A DNA stretch of 64,000 nt from Rapana venosa (Eukaryota; Mollusca; Gastropoda; Neogastropoda; Muricidae). Shown here piece by piece: positions 21,727 through 32,944 of this stretch. How positions within the stretch are numbered: position 1 is the first letter of the stretch; each line of letters opens with the position of its first letter. The notes under the pieces were generated by a model, which was not told the DNA's origin, made no database searches, and saw only the letters and a program-made list of their open reading frames with translations. The translations under genes were made by a program, and so were the position numbers. The stretch covers positions 53,943,907 through 54,007,906 of the forward strand of contig CM054154.1 of NCBI GenBank assembly GCA_028751875.1, given 5' to 3'.

Positions 21727-22062
21727 CTATGACGTGGCGATTTCTCTTAACTTGAATGCTTTAAGAAGGAATAGAGACAAATTCTGTACGTCCTTGTGTC
21801 TCACAGATGACATGAGTAAACTTTGTTTGAAAAGACATGGCTGATGATAATATTTTGGCACTATATATCTTTCTCTAATATCTAGATAAGCTGGACAGCA
21901 TAGCACAAAGTGTACTTCATCTTTATCTATTCTACATAATGGACAAATCAAATCATTATCATTAAATTCTCTGTATCTAAAGTGATGTGTGGCCAAATCA
22001 GGCACACCTAATCTAAATCTGGTCATAATGTATTTAAAGTGTAAATCTATATCAAGTGTCAA
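21727..22062 (-). pseudogene. LINE-N C-terminal CCHC knuckle, intact motif
   Basis: Encodes LICPLCRIDKDEVHFVLCCPAYLD: C-x2-C-x8-H-x4-C. It is preceded by an FRLGVPDLATHHFRY segment typical of LINE C-termini. It probably binds the element RNA. The same motif appears in copies 5 and 6. Confidence 0.8.
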
Positions 22063-22188
22063 ATATAATTTCAGTTCACGTGAACTGGAAAATGTTCTAT
22101 ACAGACTGAATCGTTCACTAGTTTGAATGTGATCATCCCAGTCTTGCCATCTGTTATCAATTAAACGTTGACGGACAACTTTAATATA

Positions 22189-24104
22189 TTATACATTTAT
22201 ACAACCAACACCTTGATTTAACCACACATCACCAAAGCCATGTTTACATAAACAGACACGTACATCAATAACCCAGTTATTCTTTCCTCTAATATCTAAT
22301 TCATACAACATTCTGTAAGCCTTAAAAGGAATTCTTGTTTCCTCCATTTGCAAAAATCTAAGCCAATAACATATGGTTTGCACAGCAGAATTTATGTAAA
22401 TTGGGTATCTATTAGTCTCACCATACACAAAATCATTAGGAGTTGCCTATCAACACATAAAAACCTCTTTAAAGCATACAAGTGCAATGACTCACAATGA
22501 CTAGCTGCATTACTTAACCCCCATAGTTCAGAGCCATACTGTGCAATAGGTTGCACCTGCGCATAAAATAATTTAAGGAATAACTTTAGAGATGTACTTT
22601 GTAAAGAAGAGAGTCTTTTCATAATATATATTAATGCATGTTTTGCCTTACCTGCAAGATCTTTACACGCAGAAACAAAACTTAAACGTATACTAAAATA
22701 TATTCCTAAGTACTTGTAAACATTGACAACTGGCATTATAGTATTACCATACACCCATCTTTCTCTCGCACTTAAATGTCCCCCCTTCCTAAACACAATG
22801 ATATTACTTTTAGTCACATTTGCTTTTAGTTGAAGGGAAGTGGCAGCATGCTGCAAGTTATTCAGTCGTGTCTGTAAACCGATAACAGTTTCAGGTAACA
22901 ATACAATGTCACCTGCCAACAAAAGAATAAACAATTCTAAATCCCCATAAGAAATTGTAGCACCATGTCCTCCATGTGCAAAAACTTCTGCAGCTAGCTC
23001 ATTGATGAAAAGAGAAAACAACACAGGACTACATACATCACCTTGTTTTACTCCAGAAGTACAGTTTATACAATCTGTTAGTTGTGTACCACTTCGAACT
23101 CTACTTTTCACAGTATGATACATGCTACGAATACATTTATATAGTTTACCTTTTACTCCATTTTTCAACAGTATAGGCCACAACAGATGTCTATTTACAG
23201 TATCGAAAGCTTTTTCAAAATCAATGAAAGCTTCATAGAGCTATCGATTCAAAGAATATTGTTTTTGAACTAAGGCAAGAAGCGCAAACATATGGTCAGT
23301 AGTAGAATATCCTTTCTTAAAACCAGCCTGATGGTCACCGGTGATATTATTACTTTCTACCCATTCCTGTGTTCTTTTGTTAATGATAGTACTAAATAGC
23401 TTGCTACTTATGTTACTAAGAGAAATACCCCTATAATTATTCGGATTAAGACATCACCCTTTTAAATAATGGTAAGACAATAGATTCAGTCCAGCTCTTT
23501 GGATAGATACCCCTATCAAATAAAGCATTGAAAAATGTTACAAAAAATTGTACAACCTGATTATTTGAATTCTTGTATATTTCGCTAATAATGCCATCAG
23601 GCCCAGGGGCCTTACTTGATTTCAATTTCCTCAGTGCATAAAGAACTTCTTCTCTAGAAATTGGGCGATTGATATAGTCATCGTCCTTAGTATCTTCAAT
23701 ATCTATGTGCATGTTTTCGTTAGTTATTTCTTTTTCCAGAAGGGTTTGAAAATGATGAAACCAAACATCAAGACTTATTTCATTAATAGGATGTTTTCTT
23801 TTAAAAGAAGCTTTCTTAACTGTATTCCAAAATTCTTTTGATCTTGCATTGTGTTGACAAGACTAGATAATAGTGCCTGATTGTATTGCTTTCGCTTTCT
23901 CTCCAACAAATTTTTATATTTACGTCTACATTTTCTATATTCATGACGATCTTTTACATTTTTAGTTCTGCGATATTTACATAACATTCTCCTGATATTT
24001 TTTCTATTATTTTTACATTCCTGAACAAACCAATCATTCGATTGCCTACTATTATTACTATCAACATTTACACACTTCTTCATACACTCTGCACATTCTC
24101 GCAA
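22189..24104 (-). pseudogene. LINE-N reverse transcriptase with mutated active site
   Basis: Blocks in order: a basic EN-RT linker (24104-23775); REEVLYALRKLKSSKAPGPDG and DRGIYPKSWTESIVLPLFK (23712-23446); the intervening AGF and FDKAFD region in broken frames (23440-23190); then 263 codons (23183-22392) with SGVKQGDVCSPVLFSLFINEL, LELFILLLAGDIVLLPETV, NVTKSNIIVFRKGGHL and VNVYKYLGIYF. The catalytic FADD box is LAGD here. A further frame (22428-22189) carries the thumb. Confidence 0.85.
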
Positions 24105-24230
24105 ACATTCATTAAATACCTCGAGTGCAAGGTTTACATCAACGTCAATTAGATCAATAGCATTACTAGTTCTTGTTTGAGACTATTCTGCATCTAGAAG
24201 CGCGCTAAATAGTCCAGCATTTTCATTATT

Positions 24231-25450
24231 TCACACTAATTTCTCCAACATTTGATCATTGGCTACCGCATCCTCATAATATATATTTTCATTTGGAAAA
24301 GCAATATTTAATGTCAATGGCATATGATCAGAATCAATTCGTTCAACAATGCACATTTTACAAGTGTCCAACACAAGAGAAAGAAGTTCACTCGATAATA
24401 TAAAATAATCATTTACACTGCTTCCAAAATCAGAGATATATGTGTAGCGACCTTCAAGATCGCCATTACATACCCATTTAGAATATTCAAATCTAAAGCA
24501 GTACACAAATTCAGAAGCATCTTTCCATATATGTTCAAGCAAGCATCCTCTGAACAACGACTAGCACTAAGAGACTGGCTTTTATACTGAATGTGTAAAC
24601 CTAAATTATCAGAAGATTTCAAAGAAATGTTCGATGTTCTTCCATTTAAGTCACCACAAATAATCACATATACATCATTTTGTAACAAAATATCAGTTAA
24701 ACATTCTTCAAGTATGTGGATTCCATTGTCAAGATCAAAATGTACATAGAAAGGGGACCCCTCAGGCGGAACGTATGCACGAACATAAAATACATCTTTC
24801 AGTGTCCCAAACAGCTGTTTATCAATATGAAACACACATATATTGGCATAGTTTATATCAACTATCTTCACATACAAAGCAAAACAACATTTTATTAAAC
24901 ACACTATTCCACCTGAACGTCTTCCATGCTTAGAAAATTTAATGGCAGGTTAACAGTAGACATCATAACCAGGAAAAACATTACAATCAATTGTATCCAT
25001 AAAGAACTCAACTAAACAAACAAAGTCAAAACTGCAGACAAAAGAGACAAAATCATGATCTTTAATCTTAGAAAACAAACCATTCACATTCCATGACATG
25101 AAAGAAAATGAACGCCTATTATCAAAGGTTGACGAATCATCAACACCCATATGATCGCTTTCATCAACAGACGACACACCTTTATTCTCACACATTCCAT
25201 TGACTGACAACACACCTTCATTCTCACACATTCCATCAGTGACCGACAACAAACCTTCATTCTCACACACTCCACCAGTGATTGGCAACACACCTTCATT
25301 TTTACACATTCCATCATCGACTGACAACACACCTCCTTTCTCACACATTCCATGATCGACTGACAACACACCTCCTTTCTCACACATTCCATCATCGACT
25401 GACAACACACTTTCCTTCCAACATGACACAGGTTCATTCTCAACTATGTC
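24231..25450 (-). pseudogene. LINE-N ORF2 N-terminus: repeat linker and APE endonuclease
   Basis: The 159-codon frame 25429-24950 joins the 13-residue repeats to SFMSWNVNGLFSKIKDHDF and DFVCLVEFFMD. In this copy the usual catalytic TE is VE. After a stop at 24950 another frame gives FYVRAYVPPEGSPF and VYVIICGDLNGRTSN (24413-24904), and a third gives ERIDSDHMPLTLNIAF (24231-24557). So GDxN and SDH motifs are present but in different frames. The endonuclease is inactive as it stands. Confidence 0.8.
25165..25413 (-). repeat. 39-bp coding minisatellite in LINE-N ORF2
   Basis: Six to seven units of 39 bp (for example ACACATTCCATCATCGACTG…). On the minus strand they encode 13-residue repeats of the type VLSVDDGMCEKGG, with variants (SVDHG, PITGG, SVTDG; one unit shortened). 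The array stays in frame with the endonuclease start downstream (RRSFSFMSWNVNGLFSKIKD). Confidence 0.85.
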
Positions 25451-25661
25451 AACAGCTGTGCCACTGTGTTTTTCACGTGCTCACCATCAACTGCCATCTC
25501 ATGCCTGTTGCCCTGGGCAAGAGGCTTGTGAGCATGTGCAGTAGGCCTATTTTCATACTGACATTTAAGCGGTGTTGAAAATTGCTTGATACCCCTCTCA
25601 TCTGATTCTGGGTCCCCTGGACAAAAATGGCACAAAGCAAAGGGCCGGCCGTTTTCCTAGC

Positions 25662-26464
25662 CTGGCCCCCTCAGTTGACCACAATCATCCAGAAAGAACT
25701 TGTTATTGTCAATGACGAGATGGTCAAAAACCATAAAGGCTCTCTGACCATCACTCCTAGCTTTTTTCAGATGGGGTGCTAGTTTCTGCCTGATTTCTCG
25801 TACATGGGAGGAAAAAGCTTCACCAATGAAAACCTTGCTACCCTTCAGTTTCTTTTTTTCTCTGAGAATACGTGCCTTATCTTTATAGAAGGTGCATCTC
25901 GCAATGATTGGGGCGTCCTGTCACCAAGTCGATGTACTCTGTCAAAGTCAACATTACAAGTCGTGCCCATTTTGTCAGTCAGGAAGTCTTGAATGACCTC
26001 CTCCCACAGACTCACCACCTCTTCCTGAAGGACTGAGAACTTTCCGTTAAGGTCCTGAAGGCCCTACTCCACAACACCAAACCTGGCGTTGATGTTACTG
26101 TCCATGGACCTCAGAATCTCCTTGATTTCATCGAAGGAGGAAGGGTCCTGGGAAAAGGCGGGGGAGAGGCTGATCGACGGCCGCTGTCCGATGCGCTGCG
26201 TGTCTTGGCCATGCTGGCCCTCCGTCCACCGCTGGTCAGCACGCTCTGCTTCAAGGCTTCGGGTCGTGGAGGCACAGGCCCAGGGTTCCTCTCCACGTCC
26301 CCACAGCGAAGAAGTATCCCGCCCCAAAATAGCAGGGTAAGGAGCAACCCAAGGGTTACACCGTTCAGTCGGCGACGTGGTGACAGCATGGCGATTCGTA
26401 TCGCGGCTTTTTCTTTGGCCCTTGAAACATGAAGGCCAAGAATACGGGGTGAAAACACCCGCAT
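25662..26464 (-). pseudogene. LINE-N ORF1 with 2A-like motif and RRM-like domain
   Basis: The start at 26464 gives a 117-codon frame: a basic N-terminus, a hydrophobic stretch VTLGLLLTLLFWGGILL (residues 36-52), then CGDVERNPGP (54-63), the canonical 2A ribosome-skipping consensus. The sequence continues in a second frame (to 26064) with SFDEIKEILRSMDSNINARF, and then into blocks VDFDRVHRLGDR (about 25930), APIIARCTFYKDKARIL, KVFIGEAFSSHVREIRQKL and AFMVFDHLVIDN (about 25725). This is an L1-type ORF1 RRM/C-terminal pattern. Two frame changes break it. It ends at a TAG near 25662. Confidence 0.7.
26276..26302 (-). other. 2A-like ribosome-skipping motif GDVERNPGP
   Basis: Nine codons encode GDVERNPGP, matching the D-V/I-E-x-N-P-G-P consensus at every fixed position. 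It follows a hydrophobic, signal-like segment. In known 2A peptides the Gly-Pro bond is not formed, so the ribosome releases the upstream peptide and continues with Pro. Confidence 0.8.
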
Positions 26465-26639
26465 GCCGCCCTGAAGACCAGTGGTGCAGAAGGCATGGTA
26501 TGTCGCACAGCTTCTGGCAGACTATGGTACCAAAGCAATGCCGCAGTACCCGCTAATTTAAATTATTGTGCACAGGTGTGACAGGGCGTCATGCACCTGT
26601 GATACTCCAGTTCACCCCCAAAAAGAGATAGAGCAACAG

Positions 26640-26765
26640 GGTGAGAGAGAGAGAAAAAAAAGAGATAAAGGAGGGAAAAACAGAGATGGGGGAGTAAGGG
26701 ATAGAGATTAACTAAGATGGAGGGAGGCAGACAAACAGACAGAGAAAAAGAAAGGAAGAGAACAC
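26640..26765. repeat. GA-rich low-complexity tract
   Basis: Imperfect GAGA/GGGA/GACAG tract. It is CT-rich on the minus strand and lies directly after the LINE-N copy 5 3' end (TTTCAGTGTTCAGTGTTCTC) and directly before the copy 4 5' end. Confidence 0.85.
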
Positions 26766-29130
26766 TGAACACTGAAAGTAATTTATTGCCATTAACAATG
26801 CAGTCTTTTTGGCAAGGAGCACAGTATAAACTCAATTTAAACAATATGCTTTTTGCAACAAGAAAATAATGAAAACCGAAAGAGGAAAAGGCATCTCCAA
26901 TAACTACAATAATCAACCGCATGCGTTGATTGTTATCATACATTATTTATTATCACAAGCTTGCACACCCCCCCCCCCCCCCCACACACACACACACCAG
27001 TGTCATGTTACCTACAAATCAGCAACAGTATAGGACAAATCGACCACCCGACCCTCACATTTAAATAAGGCAATTTAGCCAATGGAAATTGTATTCCACA
27101 AATGTGGAAAACAAACAAGTGTTACATTGAAAAGGTATATCAATTAGCTGCAGTTTTCTTTTTTCTGCTGTCCCAAGCAAGGGGGATAAATTTTGCAAGT
27201 GATTTTAGAAATTCTTCATCTTTGATCAAGAAAATGCTAACTATATCTCTAATTCTTGAGATTTCTTTATTAAATATGTGACATTTCTGACGGATGTCAT
27301 CGTACGAATTACAATCAAATAAAAAATGCATTTCATCTTCAGTCTGCGCGCCACACATGGGGCATGGAGACTGTGCAGATTTGTCAGTAGAAAAAAAACA
27401 TGTTTTGCAGGCATTTAGGCCTAAAGTTCTTAATCTGAATCGAGCAAGATTACTTCTATGCCATTTCTGTGTTACAACTGTAACATACTTTTCTGTTTGA
27501 AAAACACGTTTAAAGGAAGAGTACCAGTTATACTTTTCTGATTCTTCTATGCAAGCATGCCAGTCTTGTTTGTAGGAAGCTATCATTGTCTTTAAATTCC
27601 CACAAAAATCCTTGCTCAAATCCAACTCCCTGGCACATCCACACAATACCAAATCCATGCGTTGTTAGTAATTGCTTAACAAAAAAATGACCAGTTCTGT
27701 TTCCCTGTTTCTAGTTGGATCAACAGCATCTCACACGCTTGTCTGCACAATCTTGACATCGGAAGTTGAGTTAATTTTAAACGATACTTAATACACTTTA
27801 CTTGTGATCTTATAAATAGAGGGTAGCATCCAGTTTCACTATACAACATTTCGTTAGAAGAGTGTGAAAGGAATCGTTTCATTGCATAGGTGTGCACTTT
27901 TTCCATTTCATTATTAACAAATCCCCGAATATCTGCTCCATACATTAACAAAGGCTTGATTTGAAAATCAAAAAGCTTCCAGAAAATTGAAAAATCAGTG
28001 CAGTTTAGTTTCCTTAAAGACCTTAGAATTTCTCTAGTTCCATTTTTCCATTTTTTGGCAACTTTCACTCCATGCATTTTTTAAACTTAGTTTTGTTGTG
28101 AAGGTAAGGCCTAAATATTTATAAAAGTTTGTTACTTTAATTTCAGTATTACCATAAAACCACTTCTCTCCCACTGGAAGATGACCTCCCTTTCGAAAAA
28201 TCATCACATTCGTCTTTTCTAAGTTAACAGACAGATTCAACATATCAGCTTCATATTTTAAAGAATTTAACTGGTTTTGCAGCCTAAAATAGTATTTGAT
28301 AACAGTATAATATCATCTGCGAATAGTAACAGGAATACTTCTACACTTCCTGGGATTAATTGTATGCCATGTCTTCCTTTTTTGTTAATTCTATAGCTAA
28401 CTCATTAATAAAGAACGAGAACAGCAGGGGACTAAGAAGACACCCTTGTTTAACTCCACTGGGACATTCAAAAACATCTGAATACATATACTTGTCACGC
28501 ACACATGCTATCACAGACTCGTACACATCTTTCAGGGCCTTATACATTTTGCCATTTACTCCATTATAGCGTAATATATTTCACAGGACATTTCTATCAA
28601 TTGAGTCAAATGCTTTGCGAAAGTCGACAAATGCAACATATAGTTTTGTATTTTTATGAAAATATTTTTGGATTAAAGCATATAATGTAAAAATGTTATC
28701 TATTGTACTATAACCCGATCAAAATCCTGCTTGTTCTTCTATTATCTTTTCTTCCTTCTCTGCCCATTTTGTAAGCTGTCTATTCAGTATATGTGTATAA
28801 ACTTTACCTATAATACTTGTTAGTGCAATGCCTCAATATTTATCTGGGTTATTAACATGTCCCTTTTTATGTATAGGAATGATTACAGATTTGGCCCAAT
28901 CTAAGGGGAAAGTAGCACTTTGAAACAAATGATTAAACAACATGACTACAAATTTAACCACTATTTCGTTAGAATGTTTTAACATTTCACCTAGAATTTT
29001 GTCGGGTCCAGCACTTTTGCGATTTCTAAGTCGTTTAATGCTGTCAGTTACTTTCATTTTATCACTTGGTTCATTGAATAACAACTCCTCACTTTGAGTT
29101 GGTTCTAAATCCGATTTAGGCTCATGACAC
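26766..29130 (-). mobile_element. LINE-N copy 5, 5' truncated
   Basis: Minus-strand copy from the RT start (about 29130) to the 3' UTR end near 26766 (GGCAATAAATTACTTTCAGTG). It belongs to the same subfamily as copy 6 at the right edge; the two match closely across 27140-27660 and 63534-64000. A C-run with CA repeats sits in its 3' UTR (26967-26996). Confidence 0.85.
27140..29130 (-). pseudogene. LINE-N reverse transcriptase and knuckle, frameshifted
   Basis: In order: VTDSIKRLRNRKSAGPDKIL and DWAKSVIIPIHKKGHVNNPD (28833-29070); FVDFRKAFDS in another frame (about 28600-28640); FECPSGVKQGCLLSPLLFSF (28356-28547); an intact FADD in VEVFLLLFADDIILLS (about 28305-28350); SVNLEKTNVMIFRKGGHLPV (28034-28243); a thumb region (27676-28077); and the C-terminal 172 codons (27140-27658) with CPMCGAQTEDEMHFLFDC. 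Catalytic residues survive, but at least five frame changes do not permit one protein. Confidence 0.85.
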
Positions 29131-29788
29131 CTGTAAGTCTGCGGCATGTTGTGACAGTCACTAGAAGAGGGAGGGAAGTACCTGTACATAACCATATAAG
29201 AAGAAACAGCACTGCCTGTTTTGGCCTGCAGCCTCAACTCCACAAACTGGGGGACAAAACTAAACCCTTCGGAGACTGAACCTGTTTGTTTACTCACCTT
29301 CTCTTCCTATGTCCTTCTGTGTGCCCCTGTGCCGCAGTTGGATGTACTGGGCCTGACTTGCTGGGTGCTTAACGGCAGCGTAATGCATCTGAACTCAACA
29401 ATAGTTGCTGTCTGAGCGTTGAAAGAAGTTGTGTGCTTCTGCCCTTTTTCTGCCTCTAGCTACACTCTCGGGGTAGGGGCGGGGGGGGCAGACACTTTCT
29501 GCAGCATGACGAGCTTTGAACCCAGATGACAGAGGAACAGCTTGTAGGTTACTTGTTAATCACAGAAAGACAACAGGTGGGTTCCCCCTGCCTTCGCTCC
29601 TCCCACCTTGAAGGCCGATAGTGTAGTGTCTGCTCGTGAAGTGCCCAGGGTTCAGCTGACTCTCCTGTGAAGCTGGTGGTCCGTCCTGTGACTGAGGTAT
29701 CGCTAGTACAGTGGGGGAAAGAGAACAGAAGAAGGGTTTCTCCACAGCTCACACAAAGCTAGGCTAAAGGCGTCTTGCTGGAAGCCAC
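29131..29788. other. Gene-free stretch
   Basis: No recognised coding content. A short G-run (29474-29487) is present. Apparent frames lack protein-like composition or conserved motifs. Confidence 0.5.
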
Positions 29789-29872
29789 AGAGAGAGAGAG
29801 AGAGAGGGGGAGAGAGAGAAGCCACAGAGAGATAGAGAAGGGAGGGAGAGAGAGAGAGAGAGAGAGAGACGC

Positions 29873-29954
<82 letters not shown>

Positions 29955-30002
29955 GCTTTGAGAGAGAGGGAGAGAAAGAGAGAGAGAGAGAGAGAGAGAC
30001 GC

Positions 30003-30033
<31 letters not shown>

Positions 30034-30056
30034 CGCTTTGAGAGAGAGAGAGACGC

Positions 30057-30140
<84 letters not shown>

Positions 30141-30143
30141 AAC
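29789..30143. repeat. Compound (GA)n array with ACGCTTTGAG inserts
   Basis: About 350 bp of GA repeats interrupted four times by the same insert, GACGCTTTGAGAG (near 29868, 29952, 29999 and 30031/30051), and by GGAGA variants. The recurrence of one insert makes it a higher-order repeat rather than a plain microsatellite. Confidence 0.9.
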
Positions 30144-31319
30144 TTGCGAGTGCCCCGTGCAAATGGCATGCACATGATTTTGCTCCCGCACGCATGCTGC
30201 GCACAAGTGCACCAGACACACCAACAATGACGCAACACAATACACAGCACATCGGCTATCCTCCCTGTTATAGCCAGCTGAACAAGGGAAAATAAACCAC
30301 AAGACGACCTCAACAAAACCGAGTTCATTCTGTCAAAAGCAGTTTAATACATGACAGACGGTAGGTAGGTACATGACATGATCATCGGATATGCCCTTGT
30401 GTACATTGGGAATCAACAGCCTAAACCCACTCTACCCCACCCCACCTCTTCGCTTGAGAGGACATATACAAGACATCATTACGATGTGTGACAAACCCTT
30501 AAAATATGTTTGATAAGAGAGCTACCAAAGGAACCATAAAAACATAAGAAAATCAAAATATATCTGAACAGACAAGTACCAAATGAATAAAAAAAATTAC
30601 AGCCCCAAAAACAATCTAAATGTCTGAAAAGTCAAGCATCAAGTGAAAGATATTTTTAAATGAAACAATCATGAAAATATAGATTCATTGCATATTTTGG
30701 AAATTCAAAAGAGGAAGACAGAAAAGAAAAATGATTGTAGCAACTCTAAAGAAAACCCCCCAAATCATGGACAAAAGGGATTTTTTAAAAACTTTCATAT
30801 AATGAAACCTGCATAATTCTGACGCAGAATATAGAGCTGAATCTATCTCAGGGGGAAAAAGAGCACTTACATTCTCAAAACCAATAATGTAAAAACATGT
30901 CACAAATAAACACTTTGTTTTCAAAGTAAGAAAAACAGACATGATAGATAAACTGACACACAAGATAGCAAAATGACCTCCTTTGCATGAGAAATACACA
31001 GATATGCATCACTATAAATAATTCTTTTTAAAATCTATACGCAATAAAAGCATGTGATATGACCTTTTTACTCGTACATTAAAACATACAGAAATACCAC
31101 AACAAAAAGTAAACATACCACATGGTAGAAAATTAATCTTGATTGAAAAAACACTAAGTTAAACGGAAACTGTTTCTTGTCGTTGCTAACACACTAATAA
31201 GACATAATTATGTTTTCTAAACTGGAATAAAAACAACAACAACCAAAACCACAAAAGAACGCTGAAATAGACTGATATTAACCACATGAAAAACAATAAC
31301 AAAAAAGCAGCTTTTTCAT
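30144..31319. other. AT-rich sequence, no gene recognised
   Basis: About 1.2 kb of A-rich sequence with no conserved frame. TTTAATACA at 30341 would read as a weak minus-strand poly(A) signal; there is nothing to support a transcript end beyond that. Confidence 0.5.
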
Positions 31320-31425
31320 TCCTCGACTAGAGCTCCGAGGGTCACCAATCGTGAGATTTTGGGTATGCGACCAATTTTACCCACCATTTGGTAGCCGCAT
31401 TCTGATTTCGGGGAACAAGTTTAAT
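31320..31425 (-). mobile_element. SINE-B 3' fragment
   Basis: The plus-strand text TCCTCGACTAGAGCTCCGAG…CACCAATCGTGAGATTTTGG matches 51570-51670 and 48795-48895. The complete copy at 51545-51975 shows this is the 3' part of a minus-strand tRNA-headed SINE. Confidence 0.65.
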
Positions 31426-31959
31426 AAGTCATACGTCTCAACTGGTCGAAGAGCTTGCAAAGATGAAGAAATTAATGTGAACAAATGTATAGCTTTTCTG
31501 CTGTCAAAGTCAACTGCCACATACAAAAACTATTTTTGGAAAACAATAAACACAACTCTTTAAAATAAACTAGTGTAACCAAATTTATGAACCCACGATG
31601 TGCTTTTTGTCTTACTACATCAAGATATATCACAAAAATAAATATATACGTGTTTTAACAAATCTCTCTTATGCAAACACACTTGGCGTAAATAAAAGAT
31701 ATTACCCCCTCCCCCACAAAGCTAATGTTTTGTCAATACCGTTCACACACACGCAAGGCCAAACTAAAACACAGAATAAATGAACACAAGGCTATGACTT
31801 TTCTCTAATTTATAAAAAGGGACTTTCAGAAATAAAAGCAAACTATACAAAACGAATATAACAAAGCGTGACATAGGCTTACTAGCAACTGAACTGAAAA
31901 TATTATTATATTCTGAATCAGACCACTTCTTAGATGCCCTTCCAAAATTAACTAAAACA

Positions 31960-32944
31960 GAATCAGACCAGCTGGAAGGATAACCCTAGAAGAAGCCTAA
32001 AAAGTACTGGAAAATATGAAAAACGACAAAAGCCCTGGAACAGACGGACTCACTAAAAATTTCTTTAAATTCTTTTGGAGGCAAATAGGGATATTTGTGA
32101 TTCGCTCACTAAATGAAGAATTTGTAAATGGGGAAATGTCTATCTCACAAAAAGAAGGATTAATAATTTGTCTACCAAAAGAGGATAAACCCAGAGAGTA
32201 TTTAAAGAAATGGAGGCAATTTCAATCCTATTTGTGACATATAAAATAGGCTCTGCATGCATTGCAAACAGAATTTAAACAGTTTTACCAGGGTTAATTA
32301 ATGAAGACCAAACTGGATTTGTACCAGGGAGATATATAGGAGACACTATACCAACACTATATGACAATAAACTATTTAGAGGAAAAACAATTGCCTGGCT
32401 TACTTGTGTCAATAGACTTCGAGAAGGTATTTGATTCTGTAGACTGGGGATTTATGCAAAATGTTTTAAAACACTTTGGTTTTGGGAAGGAGTTGCAAAA
32501 ATGGGTGTCTGCTTTTTATAAAAAACACAAATTCGTTTGTAACTGTGAATAGAAAGGTATCTTCAGGATTCTATATGGAAAGGGGATGCCGTCAAGGTGA
32601 CCCAATCTCTCCATATCTCTTTATTTTATGCGCAGAAATACTTGCCTGCATGATAAGGAAACAAACGGATATTAAGGACATAAAAATAGCAAATACAGAA
32701 CTAAAGATATGTCAGTTTGCTGATGATACATCATTCACCACTATTCATATTAAGTGCTTTTTCAAAGCCTTGAAACCTTTGACGACATGTAGGGGTTAAA
32801 GTTAAACTTTGATAAAACAAAAAATGATTGGCTAGGCAGCAAAAATTATTCGTTAATAACCTACTTACCACACAAAAAATGAAGTGGAATCCAAAAGAAT
32901 ATAAAATCCTTTGAATCTGGTTCACGAACAGTTCCCCTAGGATG
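31960..32944 (+). pseudogene. Tx1-like reverse transcriptase, first part
   Basis: Blocks: VLENMKNDKSPGTDGLTKNF (about 32005-32065); SISQKEGLIICLPKEDKPRE (32140-32200); GFVPGRYIGDT-like text (about 32315); LVSIDFEKVFDSVDWGFMQN (32400-32460); MERGCRQGDPISPYLFILCA (32575-32635); ICQFADDTSFT (32705-32740) with intact FADD; then LNFDKTK. The RGCRQGDPISPYLF…EILA pattern is typical of Tx1/L1-type RTs. Frameshifts occur near 32225, 32350, 32550 and 32790. Confidence 0.8.
32934..32944 (+). repeat. SINE target-site duplication, left
   Basis: CCCCTAGGATG, identical to 33238-33248. Confidence 0.9.

Larger units (their letters stand above)
21591..26630 (-). mobile_element. LINE-N copy 4, full-length architecture
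   Basis: Minus-strand, about 5 kb: 5' UTR (to 26465), ORF1 with 2A motif (26464-25662), ORF2 with minisatellite linker, endonuclease, RT and knuckle (25450-21727), 3' UTR ending AATGAATAAACTATCCGAATC, then a CT tract. GA/CT-rich DNA lies on both sides (26640-26765 and 21451-21590). It is the most complete copy but carries several frameshifts and a mutated RT active site. Confidence 0.8.

Noticed and set aside
25165..25413. CRISPR array
   Set aside because: Regular 39-bp repeats have no unique spacers, encode protein in frame with a LINE endonuclease, and the genome is eukaryotic.
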